Assembly: GCF_022376445.1 (NCBI RefSeq)
Contig: NW_025955104.1
Span: 1-64,000, forward strand
Direction: 5' to 3'
From: Fomitopsis serialis
Lineage: Eukaryota; Basidiomycota; Agaricomycetes; Polyporales; Fomitopsidaceae
DNA length: 64,000 bases
Part shown: piece by piece, positions 1-13,344 of the stretch
How positions within the stretch are numbered: the stretch's first letter is position 1
Layout of the letters: each line of letters starts with the position of its first letter
The notes under the pieces: generated by a model
Seen by the model: the letters and a program-made list of their open reading frames with translations, nothing else
Database searches by the model: none
Told to the model about the DNA's origin: nothing
Position numbers and translations under genes: made by a program

Positions 1-1921
1 AGTCGCCGCTGCCGATGAGGACGAACGTGCCGTTGCTCGGGATGCCAGACATGGTGACAAACAGCATGGCAGGGCCGGGCTGGAAGAGGTTGGCATTGGG
101 AGGGAGCTGAGAAACATGCAAGGAGATGGACCCGTTGCTGTTCACAGTGTACGTGTTGTTCAACTGCATGGAGCGCTGACCCATGTTCATAGCGTGCGTG
201 GTCCAGCCCGTGCGGATGACCCACACAGTCGTGTTCGCGGCGGCATCGTTCGCAGAGCCGGAGTACGACGAAGGGGGGATCAAGACATCGAAGTAAGCGC
301 CACCGTAGCTGAGCGTACTCGGTACGTTCTGAGGAGTGGGGCGAGTGGACGCAGAGAAGTATGGCGGGTAGAAGAGCTCGGCCTTGTACGTTGTGGGATA
401 GACGGTGCTCATATTGACATCAAGGTTGGGGTTAGAGCCCGCGATGAGCACTGAGGCGTCGGGCAGCAATATAGCCGAGGAGTGATACAAACGCGCGATG
501 TTCGAGGTGTCCAAACCTTCCGTTGACCAGTAGGAACCGGAGGAAGCAGTTGGGTCGTATATAGCAGGTTGACCGACAGGGTCTGCAGCAAGGGACTCTC
601 CGAACGTCATTTGGGAAAGGGTGGTCGCGTAGAGAGTCTGCTTCGAGAATCCGGCAGTGCCCATAGCGCCGCCGTTCACGACGAGCATCTTACCATCGGG
701 CAGGTGGATGAACTGACCCATGGTCCGGCCTTCGGCATATCGTCGGTTTCCACATACTTTGGAGTGGAACCGTCCGTCGGCTCAGGTGTAATGTAATGAC
801 ACTTCGCCGATGCGCCGTACGTCCAGGTGTTGTAGAACGGCACGAGTAGTTGCCCCAGTAGTAGTCGGGCATGTCCGAGCCACCGCAGAAGAGCACGCTC
901 GGCGTGTAGTCGTTCGCAGGTGTCAGCGGCATCATTCGCCGTAGCGCCCGAAGCGGGATACACGCGGACAATACCGTCCGGCATGGGAGGCAAGTCCGTC
1001 TCCACGTTGTTCTCAGGATCCCAGAGCACTGACCATCCACATTTAGCACCAAAATCCTGTCAGCACTCGCACAGCACTCACTCGTCGACAGATTCGCCTG
1101 TACGAACATCTTCCCAGACGGCATCAGATACGTGTGCGCGTACGAGTTGAGGCCCGACGTCTTGACCATGAAGTTCATCAATGTCGCATCGCCCTTGCTC
1201 GGATAGAACTCGTACGTCGGCTCCGCCGCACCGCCCTCCGTCGCCGGGTCAACATTCGGATAGTTCCTGTTGATGTAGCCACCCTCGACGAACCCACCAA
1301 TGAGGGCGATAGACCCGTCCCCGAGCGGCTCAGCTGCGGAGTACCACCGCTGCTTCTGCATGTGTAGCTGCGTCGCGTTGTCAAACCATTGGCACTCAGC
1401 GCCCGACAGGTCGTCCCACTTGCACGGATTCAGGATGCGAATCGACTTCGACCCAGAGTAGTCTTGGTACGTCGTGTCATACGTCGCCGAGTAGCCGCCT
1501 GGCGCGAGCACGTCGCCCATATTGCCTCCGGGGCCCGCGGCGCCATTGCCGCCAAACGTAGCGTACGACCCGTTCGGTAGATGCATGCCGGACGCACAAA
1601 ACGTGTTCGTAACGACGTCCATCGTCTGCGAGGTGCGGCCCGCAATGTTGTACGCAGAACCCCACGCAGCGTGTCCGTTAATCTGAGCAGCGTTGCCCTC
1701 AGCCTTGTCGAGGACGTAGACGACTTCGTCGTTGCCCAAGAACATCTGATGCGCCGCCATCAATGCACGTTCCCCAAGTCGCAAGCAGAAGAGTCCCTCA
1801 CCATCATCGCGCTGACGAGCGTATCCCCTCCATCCTCGAACGAACCGGGTGTGTGTGTCTGAGCGAAGGCGGCCGGTGCGGCCGCCGCGAGAGCCAGCAG
1901 CGAGAGCTGGCGAGCGAGCAT
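1..1921 (-). CDS. Copper radical oxidase (glyoxal oxidase type), 3' end off the window, frame broken three times
   Basis: Secreted copper enzyme that oxidises aldehydes or alcohols and makes H2O2, in white-rot fungi to feed peroxidases. The start at 1921 opens a signal peptide (MLARQLSLLALAAAAPAAFA). Exons are 1921-1802, 1745-1082 and 1028 to beyond position 1, with introns of 56 and 53 b. Radical-copper residues are visible: the Cys of CASGMH, the Tyr of RWYS, Tyr-His in RLYHSS (about 480-500) and the His of THAMNMGQR (about 170-205). Exon 3 needs three frame changes to follow the family: one extra base near 936, one missing near 841 and one missing near 731. The protein reads cleanly on both sides. 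This is either a young pseudogene or local sequence error. The family call is firm; the substrate is unknown. Confidence 0.9.
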
Positions 1922-4778
1922 CTTGAAAAGATTCCAATCGTCCGCGTCACCGTTGAGCTGGCGAATAAAGCAGTATTTGGGCTAATAATGGACTAGAGAA
2001 GGGGAAGGGCGTCCGGATAGCGAGGAGAAAGGAGTGTGGAGGACGCGAGGGGGGGCTTCAGCCTCGGGGAGGTGGTTGAGAAGGGGAAGTGGCTGCGTGA
2101 CTTATTGATTTGCCGCCTGTCGCCTGCCAAAAAAGTACCGCCCATGCGGTGTCTCCCGGTCGCGCAGTTTCCTGATCGGGCGTTGTTCTTGGACCTCCTG
2201 TTCCGCCGTGGCGGTGAGGCCTCGCCGACGCCTCAGCCTTCCGAGAGCTGCCTCGACATCTCTCGACTGCCTTTTCGACGCATCGCGCCCGTCGCTTCCG
2301 CATAGCGAATATCTGAGACGACCCTCTTCTTCTGGCTCATTCGGTTCTGCCTCTCGCCGGCGCCCGGCGCCGGCAGTCTTTGCCAGTGTCACCTGTGAAG
2401 ATCATATCAAACCACCCAAGCTATTCTTGGACAATCAACACTCCGCTGCCAGGCACAAAGAGACCGACACGGGCTTTGTGGCGACTGACCAGCGGTTGCA
2501 CGTACCTGGTGCGTACATACGTGTATGTTCAGCGTATGTATAACTCCCTCGACGGCCTTGTGCGAGTTCTGATACGCGTCGCCTTTATCCAGTCTGTAGC
2601 GCATGAAAAGACACTCACCGCAGATCTAGACGAGCAAAATCCAGACATGGAATCTTCATTAACTGGTGCCGATCGGCATGCCAGAAGCTTGCTGTCCTAG
2701 GTTGAAGTTCTATTCGTGAGTCGCGTTCTGCATGACGACTCAGCGTGTAATGCACGCGCCAGTTTTATTTTTGGTCTTCTGCCAGCTCGTGAGCCTTGCG
2801 AAGGTCGCACGTCGATGGGAGAACTGCAATTTAGGGGGAACTATATCGGGCGCCCTTCGGCTTTGCGCATGCCGCTTGACACTCGTTGATCTCGATTGTT
2901 CCGCCTGTCGGAACCATGGCCTTACTTGAAACAAACTTGAAAGGTATATGGGATGCACCTCCGGTGGACGATCATGAATTTCTGACCATGTGCACCCGCA
3001 CCGTCCGCCTTGTGAGTCGTTGCAGTTTTGCAATCTCCTCGGGGTTGCTCCATAAATTTCGTGATTAGGTTCGACGCCTATCCGCCAGCTGGCCCTGGCC
3101 TTGCGCGTGCTAGTCCTTTGCCAGCACATATCGCGAGTACGCTCTTGATGGTTCGCCAGTGTTAGGCTGAGTTGTTGATTTCGTTGATGTCCACTTCTGA
3201 GGTTGATGAGAGTTGAATTCCATAGTAGTGTCGAAGTATTCCAGATGTTTTCCTAATGACATCATGCTATACACCCCCAACTGCAGACGTGCGCACAGGC
3301 GGAATGTGGCGGCCTTAGTATCGCTGGGGCGTCCCGTAAGGAGGAATGTCGAGGGCGAGCTAGACCGAGTCTCTTGGCCGAGATCTGACGGCGGGTGCGG
3401 ATCGTTCGACCTCAGCCGCCCACCGTAGTCTAGTTCGCCCTCGACACTGCCGGTTATAATCCGATTTCGATGGGAACAGCAAGACTCCACCTGAGTGCGC
3501 CGTTTGAAGGCGAGGCCTATCATCTTGGAACTGACTGCCATGTGGCAGTACTGCCAAGTGGGCGGAGGCGCAGATCCAACCAGTGGTGACTGCTCAAAGC
3601 CCTCTGCACGAGCAGCAAGTGTGCGCAATGCGCTCCTCGTTGTCATACTTGTGGCAAGACAGCTTGTAGCCGGAGGTAAGTCCTGCATCAAGTAGGAGTG
3701 ACAGCGGGAGGCTTACGCTCGCCTATGGTTCCTCACGGTCTTGTCCAGGATGGGTAGGACTGCACACTCCAGAAGCGTCGGACATACCGAACACGGAACG
3801 TAAACGATGACGAGAGGGGTAGTCTGAACCCAGGATACTCAGCTGGATATTGTGGACAGCAGCGCCGACGTATGCGAGCATGCTGTGCGCAAGCTCGGCC
3901 GTCGCGGCGTTGGGGTGCAGGCCGGCGAGGGAGATGAGCTAGAGGGCGCGGGACGAGCTAGAGGGCTGACCCATCCGTGATGACGTCCTCCTGTGCGCAA
4001 TGAATGTACGAATGCGCAAGAGGCAGGGGAAGCGACGCGCTGCATAACGGGCGCATATAGTCACTGTCAGCTACCGTTGTCAATAGAAGAGACGGCGCGG
4101 GGCCTGGAGCTACATGGTGGTTGTAGGAGAAGATGTACGACAGTGGGTACCTCGACGAGAGTCTTATATATGCGCGCAGACTGTCGGAGATTGAAGTCAA
4201 GCCATAACGTGAGGATGAAGTTGTAGCGAGCTTGAGGGCGGGCGCATGCACAGAACGCGATCTGAGATCGATCGAGTGGCCACCGACGCGTCGGGCGCGC
4301 GTCGCGTAGCCTTATTTGGAAGTGCTAAGTCGACCACTACGTCACCTGTAACCAAGATGACCGCATCATTGCCGCATCATCTACTTGAGCAGTACATATT
4401 AATAGAACGCAGGTTGCGCCTCGATTCATTCATTATACGATCAAATGCTACTACGATGGGCTGTACAGCTAGTAAGTACTGCTACTGAGCACAAGTCTAA
4501 GATCCAAGCAACACCCGACCAGGATCGCCGCCTGTTTGAAGTCTTTGTCACGCAATCGACACACTGAAAGGTCGCGCTTGCCCAAGCTTGAGCGCTTGAG
4601 CCTGGCATATACCACCTACTTACATAGATTTCATCGCAAACACGTTATCAGTACTTTGTTGACAGCATGTGTGTGCCGAGTTCTTGAGTGTGGCCGTAAA
4701 CATGTAAATTGCCATCTACCTCTAGGAAATAACATCCACATATCAAGCGGGTATATGTACACAGGCTCCATTAGAAGG
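1922..4778. other. Intergenic, no gene recognised
   Basis: Upstream side of the copper radical oxidase, then downstream side of gene X. The open frames here are short, lack family motifs and do not join through plausible introns. It contains a GC-rich palindrome at 2356-2374 (9-base arms around one base) and the 19-base inverted repeat listed separately. Confidence 0.5.
3347..3446. repeat. 19-base inverted repeat with 62-base loop
   Basis: Left arm TGTCGAGGGCGAGCTAGAC (3347-3365) pairs with 3428-3446 with one mismatch. It could form a hairpin or be a relic of a very small terminal-inverted-repeat element. No clear target-site duplication flanks it. Confidence 0.6.
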
Positions 4779-5851
4779 TCACGATTGGACGTTCGACAGT
4801 GGTTTTCGGCGACGGGTATGGGTATAAGAGCTGATTGTGCCACCAGCAGCTCTGATGTTAGTCGACGCGGCCGCTGCATCGACATGGCCAGCTGCCGCCT
4901 CCGATTGCAGCCTTCGCCGCTTTTGTAGTCGCGTGTTTTTCGCGGGAGGCGATGGGCTGACCGGCTCGGGGTCTGCAGGGGCGGGACGCTTCAAGGAGGA
5001 ACGCCGAGTTGTGCGGGTTGTGCGATCTTGAGCATCGCCTCTTTGTCCCAATCGTAGTGGTGATGGGCGGGATCGTCTGGTCAAGCTGCATATCAGCAAT
5101 TAGAATCCGAAGATACATGAAGGTGCTGAGAACCGACGTGGAGGATAGCCATACTATCGGTACTCAACACCTCTGTGTGACACTCACTTTGATTGTGTAG
5201 GCCTTTTCTCGGGTTGAGGAGACAGACGCGGACTCTGAACTATCGGCCGATCTGCGTCTACCGCGACCTCAGGGATAGCATCCACCCCGGATCGAGACAC
5301 CTGTTGAGGAGACAAGACTAATGGTCGAGCATCGTTTTGACCCCTTAGAACAATACGTGAATGATTATCAGCCATGACCGTAGGTACACTATGGCCTTCC
5401 ACTCACCCTATCGGCGAGGCCACCTTGTCAGTCTCCTGTGTCGCAGAACTCGAGCTGCTGGCCCCTTCAGACGCTGCAGGGGCTGGCGACCTTTGTCGTT
5501 CTCTTTTAGGGCCACATTGGGAGCCCAAGTTCGGAAACACGTCTTGCCTACGCATGGGAGTGGTCAACATACGCGTCTCTGGAACCCATCGGCCATAGAC
5601 GTACCATCTGCCTTGAGCCAACCGATTCGCGTGGCCATACCGCCGGGATTGCACAGTGGGATCGAGACTGAAATAAGGGCGCGTCAGAACATCGCGTGGT
5701 TCGGCGGAGGGCGGTCAACGTACGTGTAAAAGGTCGTGGCCGAGAAGGCCCCGGACAAAGTTGCGTGTGGCCGGCGGCTGGACGCTGGAGACAAACGGGA
5801 GCCGTTGGTAGTCGGCAAGTTGAGGGGTGACTCGGCGAGGGTGGCGAACAT
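4779..5851 (-). CDS. Gene X: uncharacterised protein of 283 residues, intact copy
   Basis: I do not recognise the family. Four exons (5851-5724, 5667-5407, 5343-5188, 5085-4779) join through three canonical introns of 56, 63 and 102 b and total exactly 284 codons with the stop. The middle has a motif rich in Arg and aromatic residues (AQGRWYVYGRWVP). The rest is Ser/Pro-rich and probably disordered. The C-terminal third has basic runs (KNTRLQKRRR) that look like a nuclear localisation signal, so a nuclear role is a guess. The exon-intron layout is preserved in the second copy at 47835-48920, which supports a real gene. The start at 5851 is the first ATG of this frame. It lies just upstream of the LanC-like pseudogene end, on the same strand. 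Confidence 0.75.
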
Positions 5852-6374
5852 GTCGATGTCTTGTTGTGTAAGGTGAAGGCTCGTCGAAAGGAGTAAGGAG
5901 GCGCGTGAGTGATAGGGAGAGAGCAAGAGCGTTATGAGGGGCCTGAGGGGCGGCGCAGCCACTTATGAAAGAGTCGAACCGGGACCAAACAAACCAACCT
6001 GCTAGTTCCGGCCGGAGTGGCGACAAACAAACCGCCACGGACGGCTTGAAAACAATGACTTGCCAAATGAACCCGGACGTGCTCTTACGGCTCAGGGGTT
6101 GATTACCTTTGACCCCCGCAAACGCCACCGCACGAAACGTCTACCACCCGGCTTTACATGAACATCTCGCAAATGAACCGCAGGCGGCGAGGGTACTCAC
6201 CTCCTCGTCATCCTACTTCTTGGGCCACCCCACAGACGCCAGGCTTTCGGGCGCGCAGACAATTCCGAGATGAACTCCAGTCATGAGCCAGTAAATCGTC
6301 CCAGACACACAGGCTACGAAAGTCAGTCTCATTTCGCCACGTACTGTACAAGTCCGTCTTGCACTGTCTCATAT
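5852..6374. promoter_or_regulatory. Spacer upstream of X, conserved in both arms
   Basis: This 520 b lies between the end of the LanC-like pseudogene and the start of X. It aligns with 47289-47834 in the right arm. A TATA-like site lies about 110-130 b before the X start. Here it reads CATAAGTGG, while the copy in front of the dead X reads TATAAGTGG. No coding sequence seen. Confidence 0.4.
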
Positions 6375-7820
6375 TCACAGGTCATCATAACCGGGCATTC
6401 CCGACTTTCTCTTCTCAACACCACGGCTCGGTACGCCGAGCCTCACGAGCACCTCCGCCCACGCACAGCACATCCCCGCGACGCCTTCATACAGGCTGTA
6501 CGGCTCGTCGGGCACATACATCTCGCCCTTCCGTTCCAGCGCGCCGTACTCCGTGGCCAGGTGCGCGAGGTGCACCGCACGCACGAGCCAATACGTGCCC
6601 TCCCCCGAGTCGAGCGCGTCAGAGACGGCGAGTGCGCGTAGACGCTGCCACCGACCCCGTGGCAGAGTCCGACGCCCTTGCGGAGTAGGCCGTGAGTGTA
6701 GACGAGCTCGCCCCCGCGCTGCAAGGCTGCGATGATCCGATCGCGGAGGGACGATGAGATGGTGAGTGAGGATGACTGCGCGGTTCGATTGAGGAACATG
6801 GTGCCGCCGGCGACGTGATACAAGTGCCTTCCAGCTTTTGAAGGCCAATTCCCAAGCGGCTCCTGGATCGCCAGCAGCCATTCGATCATTTCGACGATGT
6901 CCGACCAGTGCGGTTGAATGATGCTTGACGGCGTTAGGACGAGCATATGCAGAATCCCAGCTATGGCAAGTCGAGTCAGTGTCAATACTCCTGACTTGAT
7001 CACCATAACTAACCGACACCGTGCGCGCCTCCAAGGTAGCGGGAGCTGTGCCATCTCCACATGAGGGGAGGCACCTTGTCGCGCTCGTCTCTGAGACTTG
7101 CAAGCTCCTCTTTGTATTCGCGAGCACCAATTTTGCCTCGCTTCATGATGTCCTCAACGAGCGCTTGTACGTTGGCATTGGCGCAGAGCGATGCAACAGC
7201 ACGAATGGCGGGATCCTCGGTCTGGCTGATCGACACACCGCCGTCGCGAAGAGACGCGAGTTCCGTCCGAAGGAAATGCAAGGAGTATAGCAGCCCTGCG
7301 CGGCCATACAGGACTTCGCAACCGTCATCGTCCATCTCTTCATTGGCCGACACTTGGAGGGCAGTTTCGAGTAGTTGAACGCAGGGCGTCCACAACTCGT
7401 CAATCTTCTGCAGATCGCTCCCGCCGACGCTGGCCCTGCGCAGACCAGAGCTAACCCAGAGCTTCTCCTTCAGTATGAGGGTTGCTGATCCGACGCTGGT
7501 TTCGAGAAACGAAGCGCGGGAGCCTGAATGTGGGACCGTCAACTGCTGGGACGTAAGGGGAGCGATGGTCGATTTCGCCGGGTCCGATGGCACGGATCCT
7601 GCCACGCTCTTGTCCATGCCAGACCGTCTGTTAGGCGGCCTCCGGGATTTCTATCCTTATAAGTACATGCCTGCAGAACCGATGTATACACCAGTTCGGG
7701 TAGCCGAATGCCTGTGAACACGCCTCACGTAGGAGACCAGTGCTGAGTGCATCTTGGATGCAGAGACCGCAGGTCGGAAGGCGGCTTGTTGGTGTGAGCA
7801 ATATATCGAGAAGTGAACAT
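6375..7820 (-). pseudogene. Decayed LanC-like gene (left arm)
   Basis: Close copy of the intact gene at 45676-47288. Lesions seen by comparison: an 8-base deletion in exon 1; first donor GTATGT changed to GCATGT; an 11-base deletion at the start of exon 2; a deletion of about 150 b (exon 3 end, intron 3 and exon 4 start) that removes the WCHG motif carrying a zinc ligand; and a one-base deletion after the second CHG motif that shifts the rest out of frame. Long stretches of exon 2 remain open and nearly identical, so the decay is fairly recent. A functional shortened product is unlikely, because exon 1 and one zinc site are gone. Confidence 0.9.
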
Positions 7821-7940
7821 CTCTAGCTGCCACTGTGGGCTACCAGCAACAGTCGATGGCTGCTTAAGCTCAGTGGTGGTGTCACTGGTAAGAGTAAGAA
7901 TGAGTCAACGTACCCGGTTGGGATGAAACTGAGCTCACGC

Positions 7941-7948
7941 TGACGTCA
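7941..7948. promoter_or_regulatory. CRE-like palindrome TGACGTCA, left copy
   Basis: A perfect TGACGTCA, the consensus site of CREB/ATF-type bZIP factors, lies about 120 b upstream of the LanC-like pseudogene start. It is also present at 45539-45546 upstream of the intact gene, in otherwise diverged flanking DNA. Function is inferred, not shown. Confidence 0.4.
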
Positions 7949-8030
7949 GGCGGGGCCTTTGCCCCGAGTTTCCGCAGTTTCCGCCTGGATTGTTCCTCGA
8001 GCCCTACAGCTTGCATGCATGTTAGTGAGT

Positions 8031-9108
8031 CCGCATCGGCCTTGGGTTGCATACGGTGTTGATCGAAGTCTGAATTCAGCTTCGGTGTACAAAACTTCAA
8101 GTGAAGGTCAGCTTGTCCAAGATTTTTCTGGAGTCTGCCGCATATTTTGTGCGTCTTCAATTCGGTGATAGGGGAGCTCGCACATGGTGAAGTCTGTACA
8201 AGGATGCACTGCAACGTTTATGAGCTCAAAGCCGTAATATGGTACGGTCTGTACTTACGCTTAGTCTCCCGTAGGCAGACCCTAAACACGACCTTGTTGA
8301 GTGGGGAGGGCGGTCGTATATGGACTTACGCTGGGCCGAGCGAGAACGAGAACGGGAACCCGAGATTCAAGGGCACGTGTTTGATGCCATTGCCATATTC
8401 GGAGACAACACCACTTAACTTCGAAAGCTCACCTCCGCCCACTATAGCCACCCCAGAGTGCTCCTGCGTGGCACGTCTTACTTAGCTCTATGAGTTTGCG
8501 ATTTCAAGCCCAGGCAACCACTTATTGCCAGGTACTGCGGGTCAGTATTGGCCGCACAGCGGTGTACTATGATCAGAATTTGGAAAGGTGCTGTAGAGCG
8601 CCTATTGCGGAATGCACAAACTCATGTTCAGTTCAATTTGCTTCTGATGACAAGACGCGTCTAGATGACAGATATTGCTACATTCCGTTGCTGACTTAGA
8701 CAAAAAGAACTCAACGTTGCGGCTTCTGAGTCGCTTGGAGATGTCGAACAAAGTTCTCTCAGGCAATGAAAAGAACTTTATTACTAAGTACGAACGCCGT
8801 GATATTGATTGGTAAGTAGTACTTAACTTGAAGAACGTCAGGTACTGAATCTTACTCAGACTCGTCCCTGGCTAGCCATGCGGGGCGCAGGTACATATCT
8901 AAAGGAACGGCCTGTTCGCAGACATAGATGTCGACATAAGGTGTGCGGCGGTCGGCGATGCGATGATTACTCAGCCCGGCCATCCTCCGTCGGGACATGA
9001 GATTCTGGGCGAAGCAGCCGGTGTACGCGCGGAGATACCATTCTGGCCGGGACACATAAATATGAAGTGTCGCTGCTACTCATCGATCATCATCGAGGAA
9101 TTCACGCC
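8031..9108. other. Intergenic, divergent spacer before OYE1
   Basis: No gene recognised. An A/T-rich ACATAAATATG about 50 b before the OYE1 start could serve as its TATA element. Confidence 0.4.
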
Positions 9109-10504
<1,396 letters not shown>

Positions 10505-11910
10505 TCGGATGTATGCACCCGGTGTCCAATAGATGTGATAATCAGCCTGAGTCATTGCACCTCGGCCTGAGATGCGCATATGCCCAGTTGTACCCGGAAT
10601 CATATCATGGGAGACGGATTCATAACAGATGCTTTCCAGGTTTCATGGTCTTAGTAGAACGAGGGCTGGGGGATGCAGTCGCTCTTCCGTTGTCAAGGTG
10701 CCGAATGGTCTGGTGCGTTCAATGTCTACTCGTGTGTTCAGTGTATCAATGTTAAGCGTCCCGCCATAACAGCACTCAAAGCAACGAAGATGCGCAGGCT
10801 GCTATCCAAAGGTGTTCCGTACTTGTGCATAGTGACTAGATGCAAAATTGACCCTTCCTGCAGGTGCGTAGTCACGGACGCACAGGCCGACCAGACTGCA
10901 CTCAGAACGGCTGGTATATTGTATGAATGCACGGGTGCTATACTACCTGTAGTGCTCCCCGGTATCACTGACAAACTTCCATCTCTTTATGGCTCGCGAA
11001 CCCGAGCCTTGGCACCGTTCAGGTTAGAGCCCCATATGGCATTTCGAACTGTGCTATTCTCACCGGTTACTTCCACTGGGTTGTCATCCATTGGCACATG
11101 TCTGAGGCCTAATCCTTCTGACTGACCGGCTACTTTACAGCGATCGACATAACCGTTTTCGAATTCATTTCATGCGACTTTCGGTTCCGTTTCGCGGTTC
11201 TGGTGCTTGTGTAGGCCTACGAATGCGGAATGGGATCTCAGGACGGTGAGATCTGCCACGTAATACATGAGATTGCTTATGGACGTATGCAGTCTTTTAG
11301 AATGTCCTAGATGTACGGAAGGGCTCCAGATAGACCCCCAAATACCCGTATTTTCCACGTTTTCTCCGCAGATACTGCACCCTGTGAACGGACCATGAGG
11401 TTTGCCTCGTACTGTCCAAACGCGTCGCTCCCACTGGTCGAGGGTTCTCTCCGGAGGCAGTAACTCTGAACGCCGCAGGGCTACCGCACACTGGTTGCTA
11501 CGCTTCGATCTGAGCGGTTTGGAAGCGACTGTTGTGAGTAGAGCGCTCATATCCTTGCAGTACACTCTGATTGGAGATCATGATAGTCTTGCTCCATGGG
11601 TCGCACAGGAGACCTACTTGGGAAACGTCTCCCAAACTGCACCTTGAACACGTCATCTAGGCTATATGGTCGAGTGTGCGGATTCTCACATGCATCAGCC
11701 GCCCATTCAGATTTCGGTCTGTCGGAGTATCGCCCTACTTGCGACGTCTGCGCTGCTGAGGTGTTCCGGAAACGATGGCGGTGTGCTCATCTGCGCCCCG
11801 GTGCTTCTCGTGTGACCGCGTACGGACGTCCTATATGAGGGTGCTCTCGTCTGCGCAGCATCCACTATGTGCGAGTTGCTCTGGCACCTACCCCTTCCTG
11901 ACGGCCCGCC
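10505..11910. other. Intergenic, no gene recognised
   Basis: 1.4 kb between two genes on the same strand. The only open frames are short and antisense to one another. No motif or repeat was recognised. Confidence 0.4.
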
Positions 11911-13344
11911 ATGGCAGCAGGCATACCAATGTTGTCCGTCATCCTGGTGACGATCTGCATCGAGAGTCTCTTGTATGGCATCTTCTTCGTACTCTCTGTC
12001 ATCTCGCTGTACATCTTGGCACGTCGGCGGGAGGACATGGTTAACGCCGCACTTCATGTCAGAGGTAAACGACGCGCAGCTTACATGACGCCGATGTCAG
12101 TGGCCGCGGTATTCCTCTTCATCACCAACACAGCCGTAGGTAGCTCTCCTTTCATCTGTTGGAGAACCTGGTATGAATGATGCATGGTTTTCTTAGCACT
12201 GGATTGTGGCCGTCTATAGGCTCTTCGCGGGATTTATGCTCCACGAAGATGGAACGCAAGCAATAGTCTACTACACCAACCCATCTCAGCCGACTGAGGT
12301 GACACAGAATACATTGCTCATGTTCTCACTAATCATCGGTGATGCAATGATCGTGAGCATGCGACATCTTCCTCTATGACCAAACCTATTACTGATCCAA
12401 CATCGAACGTCAGATATATCGGCTTTGGCTCGTTTGGGCATACTACTTCCCCGTCACTGTCTTTCCGATCTCCACACTTATTGGGTTAGTAGGTGCGCTC
12501 GTCAGTTTTGACTCTCGTGCTATCCGTATTGATGTTCCATGCCAGTCTGCGCCGTCGGGTCAATTTATCGGTCTGCTATGTCGAAGCCTGGTGAGAATAT
12601 CTTCGCGACGGCGACTGGTCGCTGGATCACAGCGAACTGTGTCTTCACATTATGGTATGTTTGCGCTTTATGTATCGAAACCAATTTCATGTAACAAGGT
12701 TTTGTTCAGTACGAATGTGTACAGCACAGGTGAAGTTCCTTGCCATTTCCTCCAGCTGAATTCTCGCGAATTGAAGACACCTCTCTTCAGCTACAATTGC
12801 TTGGCGTATCTTGGACGCCAATAGCCGAGTGAGGAAATTCGGTGGCTCCAGTCTCATGGTGCGTAGGGCGTCGGCCATATGCACCACCATGTTCACACTC
12901 AAACTGGCATGTCACAGGGCGTCGTTGGAATACTGATAGAGAGTGCCGCTCTCTATACGTGCGTACTTCATGCACACCTCTCATACAGAACATTGATCAA
13001 CCGCCGGCCGTAGCGTCTGGACAATCCTCTTCTTCATAACCTATCGTGTTCGGTCCAATCTGCAGTACTTCGCCAGCGAGACGTACTGCGTGATAGCCGG
13101 CATTACGTTCATGCTCATTCACGTCCGGGTGGGTTTGGGATGGGAACAGCGAGCGCAGAGTAGCCACGACGGATCCGTGGACTTGGTCGCCACGCGAGAT
13201 AGCAGACAGAACTCTTACGGACCACCAAGCAGGGTCGCGGTGAACATCACACGTATAGTTCAGCGCGACAACGAGTACGAATCCAATGCCTCAATTAAAT
13301 TCGCACCGAACAGCAGTGATATCGAACTGTCTGGTCATCCTTAG
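11911..13344 (+). CDS. Multi-pass membrane protein, agaricomycete family, copy a
   Basis: 342 residues, about seven hydrophobic segments followed by a polar cytosolic-looking tail. Eight exons: 11911-12135, 12197-12352, 12414-12492, 12546-12654, 12710-12729, 12791-12858, 12918-12958, 13014-13344. Family landmarks: IESLLYG in the first segment, HWIVAVYRLF, IYRLWLVWA, ILIESAALYT, and AGITFMLIHVRVGLGW before the tail. I know this as a large family of uncharacterised 7-TM-like proteins in mushrooms but cannot name a domain with certainty. Three more copies lie at 39568-40825, 49777-51163 and 51932-53394, all on the other strand. Exon 5 is only 20 nt. Receptor or transporter roles are both possible. 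Confidence 0.88.

Larger units (their letters stand above)
4760..8030. repeat. Left arm of an inverted duplication
   Basis: The reverse complement of this stretch matches about 45445-48930 along its whole length, through coding exons, introns and intergenic DNA. It holds X (intact) and a LanC-like pseudogene. Similarity fades below about 4760, just past the stop of X, and above about 8030, upstream of the LanC-like start. Edges are approximate because they were judged by eye. Confidence 0.9.

Noticed and set aside
1029..1081. Fourth apparent frameshift in the copper radical oxidase
   Set aside because: Explained by a normal 53 b intron with GTGAGT donor and CAG acceptor that restores the family sequence.
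2356..2374. Perfect GC-rich palindrome
   Set aside because: Too short and too low in complexity to call a terminator or element; noted only.
3110..3691. 193-codon open frame on -
   Set aside because: It runs through the inverted repeat and has no recognisable feature, so it is likely chance.
5950..5990. GGTTCGACTC on the minus strand resembling a tRNA T-loop
   Set aside because: No acceptor or anticodon stem can be drawn, and the aligned right-arm sequence has lost the motif.
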